Assembly: GCA_002780065.1 (NCBI GenBank) | Contig: PEWQ01000130.1 | Coordinates: 1-10,334, forward strand | From: Candidatus Hydrogenedentes bacterium CG07_land_8_20_14_0_80_42_17 | Lineage (GTDB): Bacteria > UBA8481 | Direction of reading: 5' to 3' | Length of the DNA: 10,334 nt | Shown here: one piece after another, positions 4,737-10,334 of the stretch | How positions within the stretch are numbered: the stretch's first letter is position 1 | How the letters are laid out: each line of letters starts with the position of its first letter | Program-made: the position numbers and the translations under genes | The notes under the pieces: model-generated | What the model saw: only the letters and a program-made list of their open reading frames with translations | Database searches by the model: none | What the model was told of the DNA's origin: nothing

Positions 4737-6287
4737 ATGAGACCGGCATCAGTCACTTCTTTAAAAACTTATCTCACTTGTCCAAAAAAATATTATTACG
4801 CTTATATCGAATGGCTTCCGAAGGAAGATGACAAACCGTCTATTCGACTTTCCGTTTCGAATATACTTCATGCGGCATTGACTGCTTATCATGCTAGAGC
4901 TACTAAGGACTGGAATTTACTCGACCTTGCGCTAGTTGAGACATGGGACCCGAGACTCTTTTCCGATCTTTGCACATCAGCAAATGAATATCACAGAAGC
5001 AGATGGATTTTATGGCAGGCATGGTCTGCTATAAGCAGTGGAGAGACGGTCAGGTACGGTCAAAACGCCGAACTTGATTTCGGCGGCGGAAAGTTCAGGA
5101 GCCGAATCGACAGAATAGATCAGGAACCTGACGGTATTTCATTTGTGGAATATCATTTGGGAGACAGAGTCTCGGAGATCGATCAGTGGTCATTTCAAAT
5201 TTATGCGTCCATCTCGGCAAAGCTTATGAAACAGCCGGTAAAATCTGTCAGAGTAATTCAGCTCGGAGCTGAAGAACCGGAACTAAAATTAAATCCTGAA
5301 GATCCCTTCAAGCTAGAGAATGACATAAAACGTTTGCGGAGAGTTATCGATTCGGATCAAAGGCACATGCCTCATCCTGATCAGCATTGCCGTTTTTGCG
5401 CGTATTCGAATATATGCGATGCGGCAGAGTCGGTGCTCGGATCAGGCCGAATCAAACAATCTAACGAACTCTTTAGAATTTTCCGTGCGCTCGAGATACT
5501 TATTGAGGCTGGAGAATCGATAGACACTTTGAAGACACTGGCGCTCAAAGCAGTGAATCAAATTCATTTCGAAGCGAAACTTATTTGGATTGACGGCAGA
5601 GAAGTTGGACCTGAACTATTAGATGCGGCCAAGAAGAAGATCGAGATTGAAGGCGGAATAGTTGAAGAGGAAACAAAGCTGACTTTGCATGAAGGTGATT
5701 CACTAATCGTGCCGGTTTCAGATGTCGGATTCATAGTATTTCCGAAGGCAGTATCCAGAACAAGCGCAGAGATATTCGGGAGGAGTTTGAGAATAGCATG
5801 GGAGCGAACAAATAATTACATAGCTGCAACGACTGACGGGCTGACAGGACTTGCTCGAAGAGAAATTTTTGAAGATAAAATTAATAGATTATCCGGACAA
5901 GATTATACACTTATTATTTGCGACATAGATCGTTTCAAATTAATTAATGATACATACGGACATGAAGGAGGAGATGTTTGCCTCAAGATTTTTGCCGATA
6001 TTGTTCGCAATGAACGAGGAGTTGTTTCTTATCGAATTGGAGGTGAGGAATTTCTGCTTTTTATTCCAAGCAAAGATTTAGATTATTGCCGTAGAAAAGC
6101 CGAAGAGATAAGAAAAAATATAGCAGAACGTGAAATTATTTATGACGGCAAGAAGATACAGATGACAACATCTTTTGGAATTGCTTCCGGAGAAAATTTC
6201 GTTTCAGCCAGAGAAATATTAAAGAGAGCAGATGCCGCACTTTATAGAGCAAAAGAAAAAGGACGAAATTGTGTCGAAGTTTTTTGA
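4737..6287 (+). CDS. RecB/Cas4-like PD-(D/E)XK domain fused to GAF-like and GGDEF domains
   Basis: A 516-residue three-part protein. Residues 1-230 resemble the RecB/AddB/Cas4 nuclease family: SVTSLKTYLTCPKKYYY with Cys15, His45, RIDRID (Asp125), motif III as E138-Y139-H140, QIYA (154-157) and C218-x2-C221-x5-C227, which with Cys15 forms the four-cysteine Fe-S pattern. The motif III lysine is His, so cleavage is uncertain. Residues about 243-360 look like a GAF sensor. Residues 365-516 are a GGDEF domain: DGLTGLARR, CDIDRFKLINDTYGHEGGD (Asp396, Asn404, Asp413), RIGGEEF (433-439) and ADAALYRAKEKGRN. The cyclase site looks intact, so synthesis of c-di-GMP from two GTP is likely. There is no RxxD inhibitory site before GGEEF. 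No membrane span or signal peptide is seen, so it is cytoplasmic. It was probably coupled to pabB before the insertion and has no Shine-Dalgarno of its own. I know of no described protein with this order. Confidence 0.85.
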   Translation: MRPASVTSLKTYLTCPKKYYYAYIEWLPKEDDKPSIRLSVSNILHAALTAYHARATKDWNLLDLALVETWDPRLFSDLCTSANEYHRSRWILWQAWSAISSGETVRYGQNAELDFGGGKFRSRIDRIDQEPDGISFVEYHLGDRVSEIDQWSFQIYASISAKLMKQPVKSVRVIQLGAEEPELKLNPEDPFKLENDIKRLRRVIDSDQRHMPHPDQHCRFCAYSNICDAAESVLGSGRIKQSNELFRIFRALEILIEAGESIDTLKTLALKAVNQIHFEAKLIWIDGREVGPELLDAAKKKIEIEGGIVEEETKLTLHEGDSLIVPVSDVGFIVFPKAVSRTSAEIFGRSLRIAWERTNNYIAATTDGLTGLARREIFEDKINRLSGQDYTLIICDIDRFKLINDTYGHEGGDVCLKIFADIVRNERGVVSYRIGGEEFLLFIPSKDLDYCRRKAEEIRKNIAEREIIYDGKKIQMTTSFGIASGENFVSAREILKRADAALYRAKEKGRNCVEVF

Positions 6288-6340
6288 AAGGAAAAAAGGG
6301 TCAGGCATTAGTTTATTAGGTTTTATAAATATCTATTCTT

Positions 6341-6392
6341 GGAGGCACAGGCCTCGTTTTGGAGGCGCAGCCCTCGTTTTGGAGGCACAGGC
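6341..6392 (+). repeat. Tandem 20-bp repeats, two full units and one partial
   Basis: Unit 1 (6341-6360) reads GGAGGCACAGGCCTCGTTTT. Unit 2 (6361-6380) differs at two positions and unit 3 (6381-6392) is partial. Unit 1 can fold GAGGC/GCCTC around ACAG and is followed by GTTTT, so the array could also terminate transcription from the gene ending at 6287. The period is exactly 20 bp. Confidence 0.75.
6342..6360 (+). terminator. Possible intrinsic terminator of the upstream operon
   Basis: A 5-bp perfect stem GAGGC/GCCTC with an ACAG loop is followed by GTTTT, 55 bases after the GGDEF gene's stop. The stem is short and the T-run is only four bases, so termination would be weak. A weaker copy follows in unit 2. 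Confidence 0.3.
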
Positions 6393-6423
6393 GCTCCGCG
6401 TAAATGGACGCCCTCGCCTGTGC
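6385..6423. repeat. Inverted repeat GCACAGGCG / CGCCTGTGC
   Basis: Nine-base perfect inverted repeat, 6385-6393 with 6415-6423, around a 21-base loop. The left arm is part of repeat unit 3. A second imperfect inverted repeat, GCCCTCGCC (6410-6418) with GGTGAGGGC (6443-6451), overlaps it, so alternative folds compete. This is typical of short dispersed palindromic elements rather than a simple terminator. Confidence 0.6.
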
Positions 6424-6491
6424 AAGCTACGCACGTGCTAGGGGTGAGGGCATGAAAGAAAACAACTTTATTTTTTCGGGAAACTTCAGTT

Positions 6492-8066
6492 ATGATTATT
6501 ATTGCTGAAGCTGTATTGATACTTCATTCATTATTTTTTTCTACAGAACTCTTTCGGATTGCCGCAGTGCTTTCGGCATTATTTGCACTCTTTTCTATTT
6601 CGTTTGGGAAATTTAATTCGAGAAGATTTTTTTTATTTTCTGCGTTAGCCTTGGGAGGCATAACAAGTGTATTGTTCGGAACTGCGCCGGGACCATCTGC
6701 AGAGGCAATTGGAATCCTGCTTGGAGCTTGGGGTTGGTACAGTTTAGGTTCACTTCGAAATTCAGAGAATAAATTTAACATTCATTTAGGATTTTGTTCT
6801 GCAGTGACAGCAGTATTGCTGGCGATGCTTTCCGCTCTGCAATTTCTGATTACCGAAAGACCTTCGTCATTATGGTGGCTTTCACCAATTGATTTCGGAA
6901 TTACAATGCTTATTGTTGGATTTTACGGATTGAAATCTATTAATAATTCGAAATGGAAGTTTGCCTACATTCTTATTTTAGCATCCAGCATTGCATTGAC
7001 TTCATCACGAGGAATTCTCGCTGCATTCATAGCGGGCATTTTTATCATTTCCGATATTTCATTTAAACGTAGAGCACTTCTAATAATTATTGCGCTGACC
7101 ATCTCTCTTCCAATTATAATAAAGCGGATATCGAACGATCCGTTTGCATGGAACAGAACCCGGATTTACGCGTGCGCTTTAAATTTGATTGAAGAACGTC
7201 CGCTTGCAGGTTGGGGGCTTGGCTCGTTCGATGCTGTTTCTCAGCGAGCGCAGTTGCCGGACCCGACGGAAATACGGAGAATGAGGACTCCTATTCATGC
7301 ACATAACGATGCTCTTCAAATTCTTGCAGAACTTGGCATTCCAATCGGTTCCGCAGTTATTGCAGAATTTATTCTTGCGTGGGCTCTGCTCTATCGAAAA
7401 AGACAGCAGGTTGAATTTGCGATTGTCACTTCATTGTTTGTTGTATCGCTCTTCTATTTTCCGTTTCAACTTGCGCTCCCGCTCTTTTCAGTGATGTTTT
7501 GTTTAGGAGCAGGACTTGACTCCGGTTTTTTTCAACGAAATGTTAATCCTTTTATTCTGCCTGCTATGGCTCTTTTGGTGTATGCTTACGGCATGATAGT
7601 AAATGATCCGAGCATAGCAATATTCGATGCGAGGCTCGCAATAACAAAAATGCAAAATGCCGTAGGAGTAAAGCGCATGATAGAGCTCGAACCTCAACGG
7701 CCGGAATCATATTTGAATCTAGGAATATTTACCGCGCAAACAGGAAATAGCTCATCTACAATCTATGCATTCGAAAAAGCTGTCGGGCTTGCGCCTACAA
7801 GAACTGCGATTAGATTTGATCTTGCACAAGCATGGCTATGGCATTCCACTTTTCTTAACTCTCATCAGGAATCCGAGCATGCCAGAAAGATTGCAATGTG
7901 CCACATGGGTTTAATACGGGCAATAGAGCCTTTGTCGTTAGCAGGGCTCGATGCGGCTGGAGACACAATCGGCTTTATGCTCGCGTCTTCAATTCTGGAT
8001 AGAATTGAAATTAGTTCCGGAAGCTCGGCGGATGTAAAACCATTGAGAAGGAGACTCGAGTTTTGA
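6492..8066 (+). CDS. O-antigen ligase / Wzy-like membrane protein with C-terminal TPRs
   Basis: Probable inner-membrane enzyme that joins or polymerises lipid-linked polysaccharide, in the O-antigen ligase (WaaL/Wzy_C, PF04932-like) superfamily. The 524-residue protein has about ten or more hydrophobic spans between residues 1 and 370. The family signature is ALTSSRG (Arg173), then NRTRIYACALNLIEERPLAGWGLGSF (221-246), and the periplasmic loop PIHAHNDALQILAELG (267-282) with His269 and His271. Residues about 376-505 are soluble and TPR-like, with ESYLNLGIFTAQTGNSSSTIYAFEKAVGLAP (405-434) a good repeat. TPR tails occur in other bacterial ligase-family proteins. The exact substrate (O-antigen, exopolysaccharide or protein glycan) cannot be read from the sequence. 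The ATG at 6492 lacks a strong Shine-Dalgarno. The stop overlaps the kinase start as TTGA. Confidence 0.85.
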   Translation: MIIIAEAVLILHSLFFSTELFRIAAVLSALFALFSISFGKFNSRRFFLFSALALGGITSVLFGTAPGPSAEAIGILLGAWGWYSLGSLRNSENKFNIHLGFCSAVTAVLLAMLSALQFLITERPSSLWWLSPIDFGITMLIVGFYGLKSINNSKWKFAYILILASSIALTSSRGILAAFIAGIFIISDISFKRRALLIIIALTISLPIIIKRISNDPFAWNRTRIYACALNLIEERPLAGWGLGSFDAVSQRAQLPDPTEIRRMRTPIHAHNDALQILAELGIPIGSAVIAEFILAWALLYRKRQQVEFAIVTSLFVVSLFYFPFQLALPLFSVMFCLGAGLDSGFFQRNVNPFILPAMALLVYAYGMIVNDPSIAIFDARLAITKMQNAVGVKRMIELEPQRPESYLNLGIFTAQTGNSSSTIYAFEKAVGLAPTRTAIRFDLAQAWLWHSTFLNSHQESEHARKIAMCHMGLIRAIEPLSLAGLDAAGDTIGFMLASSILDRIEISSGSSADVKPLRRRLEF

Positions 8067-9046
8067 TTCGCTCGGTAACGTGGGTTATTGCGGGGATTTT
8101 AATTCTGCTCCTAGTAATGGCGCTCGGCCTGTGGCTGGCTTTAACGCTTCCAAAAAATGATCCTCGAATTTTAATCGAGTTTTACTCAGTGATAATGACA
8201 TCGCTTTTGCTTGTCGCAATAGCAGTTTCAGTTGGAATGCTGCATTCATTGAGGCGAGACAAAAAAGCGGTTGCTGAATTGGTCGAAGCGCTGACATCTC
8301 GGAAACGAATCCATCAAAATAACGATTGGACGAATTTCGCTTCGGCTGTGAATATGACGATTGAAGAGCTGAATAGGTTGGAAAAAAGTTTGATCGAGAC
8401 TGAACTTGAGAAGGGAAGAGACGAGAGAATATTGGCGATAGGACGGCTTGCAGCAGGCATTGCGCACGAAATCAGAAATCCAATCACTAATGTTATCGGG
8501 TATGCGGCGCTTCTTAAGGAACATGTTTCTGATGAAACAATTCTTCGCGATTTATCGACAATAGAAGAGGAAGCCAGGAGATGCGAGTCGATTACCGATT
8601 CGATTCTGGCATTTTCGAGAACTCCAAAACTGAAGTTGGAACCGATTACAGCAGAGGAAATTGTTCCTCGAATTGAAGGTATTGAAATTGAAGTTGAAGA
8701 CGATAAAACGCGCTTCAATGCAGACAGAGCCTTGATGTCGAGAGTGATGGAAAATCTTGTTTCGAATTCCAAGGACGCCGGTGCGAAGCGAGTGAAGATA
8801 GTTGCTGGAAGAAAAGTATCGAAGATTGAATTTGAAGTTATAGATGACGGACGAGGAATTTCGAGTTCGATAATTGAGCGGCTTTTCGAACCGTTCGCGA
8901 CATTTAAACGCGGTGGTTTGGGATTGGGGCTGGCGATTTCGAAGGGCGTAGTTGAGGCGCATGGAGGCAGTATATCTGCATCGAATAGACCTGAAGGCGG
9001 AGCTCGGTTCGAGATCCTTATTCCAATTTCAGGAGGGAAAATATAG
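8063..9046 (+). CDS. Membrane sensor histidine kinase, NtrB-like
   Basis: Autophosphorylates on a histidine and passes the phosphate to a response regulator, most likely the one encoded next. The 327-residue protein has two membrane spans (about 5-29 and 38-60) with a very short outer loop. A cytoplasmic linker (about 62-118, possibly HAMP-like) follows, then the H-box AAGIAHEIRNPIT with His135, the N-box around Asn235 (ENLVSNSKDA), G1 DDGRGI (261-266), FEPF (275-278) and G2 GLGLGLAISK (285-294). All catalytic motifs are present. With almost no periplasmic domain it may sense the membrane or an internal cue. The start is TTG, overlapping the ligase stop as TTGA. The next in-frame ATG at 8117 would cut the first span, so TTG is preferred. 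Confidence 0.92.
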   Translation: MIRSVTWVIAGILILLLVMALGLWLALTLPKNDPRILIEFYSVIMTSLLLVAIAVSVGMLHSLRRDKKAVAELVEALTSRKRIHQNNDWTNFASAVNMTIEELNRLEKSLIETELEKGRDERILAIGRLAAGIAHEIRNPITNVIGYAALLKEHVSDETILRDLSTIEEEARRCESITDSILAFSRTPKLKLEPITAEEIVPRIEGIEIEVEDDKTRFNADRALMSRVMENLVSNSKDAGAKRVKIVAGRKVSKIEFEVIDDGRGISSSIIERLFEPFATFKRGGLGLGLAISKGVVEAHGGSISASNRPEGGARFEILIPISGGKI

Positions 9047-9056
9047 AGTGGGAAAT

Positions 9057-10334
9057 ATGGAAGAAGAAGACAAAATACTTGTAGTAGATGACGAAGCCAA
9101 AATAAGAGAACTTGTATGTCGGGCCTTAGAGGGTAGAACTCTAGACACTGCCGCGACTGCTGATGAAGCTCGAAGTAAGCTTTCAGATGCGCGACTGGTG
9201 CTCTTGGATCTGAAACTTGCAGGCGATGACGGGATGGAACTTCTTAACGAATTTAGGGAGAATAGACCTGAAGTGCCGGTGATAATTATGACGGCGTTTG
9301 CGAGTATTGAAAGCGCTGTTTCTGCGATGAAAGCAGGAGCTTGCGACTACATCACTAAACCGTTCTCTTCACTTGACGATTTGAGGCTCAAAGTTGATCG
9401 AGCTTTGCGCGAAGCAAAATTGGAGATCGAGAACAGAAAACTCAGAAACCTTCTTATTGAGCAGGACAGTTTCGAGGAGATGATTGGCGGCTCTGCTTTA
9501 ATGAATAAGGTTTACAACATGATTGATAGGGTTGCAGATGGAGAATCCACCATTCTAATCGAGGGCGAGAGCGGGACAGGGAAAGAACTTGTTGCAAGAG
9601 CTATTCACCGCAGGAGCTCTAGACAAAAAAAATCGTTTATTGAGATTAATTGCGCGGCAATTCCGGAAAATTTATTGGAGAGCGAATTATTCGGATACGA
9701 AAAAGGCGCATTTACCGGCGCATATAAACAGAAAAAAGGTTTATTTGAAACTGCTCAGGGCGGGACGGTTTTTTTGGATGAGATAGCGGAGATGCCGAAG
9801 GAACTCCAAGTTAAATTGCTGAGAGTTATAGAAGAAAAAAGTTTTACGCGCTTGGGTGGAACATCTTTGACAAGGATAGATTCACGTATTATTGCGGCGA
9901 CAAATAGGGATTTAAAACAAGCAGTAAAGAACGGAGAATTTCGGGAGGATTTATATTACCGGTTGGCTGTGATACAAATTGCTCTTCCACCTCTCAGAGA
10001 TAGAGTCGGAGATTTAGAAAAACTTTTCAAGTTCTGGGTGCCGAATGTTACATTTGAAAAAGAAGCGTGGGAAATAATCATGAGTTACAATTGGCCCGGC
10101 AATGTTAGAGAAGTAAAGAATTTTGTTGAAAGAATTAACCAGCTTGGAATTAAGCGCGTGACGGTATCCGATCTGCCTGATGATTTTTCAGGCAGTACGT
10201 CAGGAAGTTTAAGGATTTCAGGTTCGCTTGTTGAAATGGTGGATTCTTACGAACGCTCGATAATTAAACAGGTTTTAGAAGATTCAAACGGCGTTAGAAT
10301 AGATGCGGCGAATCGATTGGGAGTAACCAGGCAG
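9057..10334 (+). CDS. Sigma-54-dependent response regulator, NtrC family (3' end outside window)
   Basis: Transcription activator partnered with the upstream kinase; the frame is open to the window edge (426 codons). The receiver domain (about 5-120) has the acidic pair Asp11-Asp12, phospho-acceptor Asp51 and Lys101. The AAA+ domain (about 140-365) has Walker A GESGTGKE (170-177), the sigma-54-contact loop GAFTGA (217-222), Walker B GGTVFLDE (235-242), and ATNRDL, then LPPLRDR (310-316) and WPGNVREVKN (346-355). A Fis-type DNA-binding helix-turn-helix begins near 398 and is cut at GVTRQ. The stretch between LPPLRDR and WPGN is about 29 residues, shorter than usual. The start is ATG 9057, or GTG 9048 in the same frame. 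The latter is better placed for AGGAGGG at 9031-9037. Targets are unknown; the neighbouring polysaccharide gene is a reasonable guess. Confidence 0.93.
   Translation, partial: MEEEDKILVVDDEAKIRELVCRALEGRTLDTAATADEARSKLSDARLVLLDLKLAGDDGMELLNEFRENRPEVPVIIMTAFASIESAVSAMKAGACDYITKPFSSLDDLRLKVDRALREAKLEIENRKLRNLLIEQDSFEEMIGGSALMNKVYNMIDRVADGESTILIEGESGTGKELVARAIHRRSSRQKKSFIEINCAAIPENLLESELFGYEKGAFTGAYKQKKGLFETAQGGTVFLDEIAEMPKELQVKLLRVIEEKSFTRLGGTSLTRIDSRIIAATNRDLKQAVKNGEFREDLYYRLAVIQIALPPLRDRVGDLEKLFKFWVPNVTFEKEAWEIIMSYNWPGNVREVKNFVERINQLGIKRVTVSDLPDDFSGSTSGSLRISGSLVEMVDSYERSIIKQVLEDSNGVRIDAANRLGVTRQ

Larger units (their letters stand above)
4678..4740 (+). other. Possible 20-codon micro-ORF overlapping the next start
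   Basis: ATG at 4678 opens a frame for a very basic 20-residue peptide (MNMFRDKRRRFEGQRARMKI) that ends in TGA at 4738-4740. This overlaps the ATG at 4737 as ATGA. It spans the junction of the insert and the old pabB tail, so it exists only because of the insertion. No Shine-Dalgarno sequence precedes it. It may be fortuitous, or it may restore the translational coupling that the insertion broke. Confidence 0.2.
6288..6491. other. Intergenic region with GC-rich repeats between the two operons
   Basis: No convincing gene lies in these 204 bases. The left part is AT-rich, with TATAAA at 6324-6329 but no matching -35 box. Positions 6341-6451 are GC-rich, repetitive and foldable. A short frame of 18 codons starts at 6452 after GTGAGGG and ends inside the next gene at 6508; it is probably chance. 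The promoter of the ligase operon should be here but I cannot place it. Confidence 0.6.

Noticed and set aside
6341-6392. 20-bp repeats considered as a small CRISPR array
   Set aside because: Units are directly contiguous with no spacers, the period is only 20 bp and no cas genes are nearby. The Cas4-like fold at 4737 belongs to a signalling fusion.
6232-6441. A 69-codon plus-strand frame across the end of the GGDEF gene and the repeats
   Set aside because: It overlaps the GGDEF gene in another frame, and its C-terminal half is translated tandem repeat with no family resemblance.
8314-8962. Long antisense reading frames of 152 and 136 codons opposite the histidine kinase
   Set aside because: They lie wholly opposite a gene with all kinase motifs, encode low-complexity Ser/Phe/Arg-rich sequence and show no recognisable domain or start signal.

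Overview
The window comes from a bacterium of moderate GC content, roughly 40-45% judged by eye. It carries a sigma-54-type response regulator, c-di-GMP-type signalling domains and tightly packed genes with ATGA and TTGA start/stop overlaps. The PyrE resembles the Thermus-type family with a C-terminal CPLC...KPGS motif. Several starts lack a Shine-Dalgarno sequence and sit just downstream of a TANNNT -10-like box, which suggests leaderless mRNAs. I cannot name a genus. An uncultured or poorly sampled lineage is plausible but is only an inference.

Layout. (1) 1-118 is a non-coding, palindrome-rich stretch. (2) 119-1412, minus strand, holds pyrF and pyrE, the last two steps of UMP synthesis. 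(3) 1413-1501 is a divergent promoter region. (4) 1502-6287, plus strand, is a compact operon: a membrane GAF/HD-GYP protein with a degenerate active site, pabB (folate branch), a small DUF4258/DUF2283 toxin-antitoxin-like pair, and a 516-residue fusion of a RecB/Cas4-like PD-(D/E)XK nuclease fold, a GAF-like linker and a GGDEF diguanylate cyclase. (5) 6288-6491 is intergenic, with GC-rich 20-bp tandem repeats and hairpins. (6) 6492-10334 holds an O-antigen ligase/Wzy-like protein with TPRs, a membrane histidine kinase and an NtrC-type response regulator that runs off the window.

Two points stand out. The first is the PD-(D/E)XK-GAF-GGDEF fusion. It keeps all four presumptive Fe-S cysteines but has His where the nuclease motif III lysine should be, while its GGEEF cyclase site looks intact. 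The second is that the DUF4258/DUF2283 pair lies between two perfect 14-bp direct repeats. Joining the sequence at the repeat restores an uninterrupted pabB tail ending 4 bases before the next start codon. This pair therefore looks like a recent insertion of about 574 bp into an older HD-GYP/pabB/nuclease-GGDEF operon.

How the genes may work together (inference): the operon places a degenerate c-di-GMP phosphodiesterase-like receptor and an apparently active cyclase on one transcript. The downstream cluster pairs an envelope polysaccharide ligase/polymerase with a two-component system that probably drives sigma-54 promoters. A theme of cell-surface control through c-di-GMP is plausible but not shown by the sequence.
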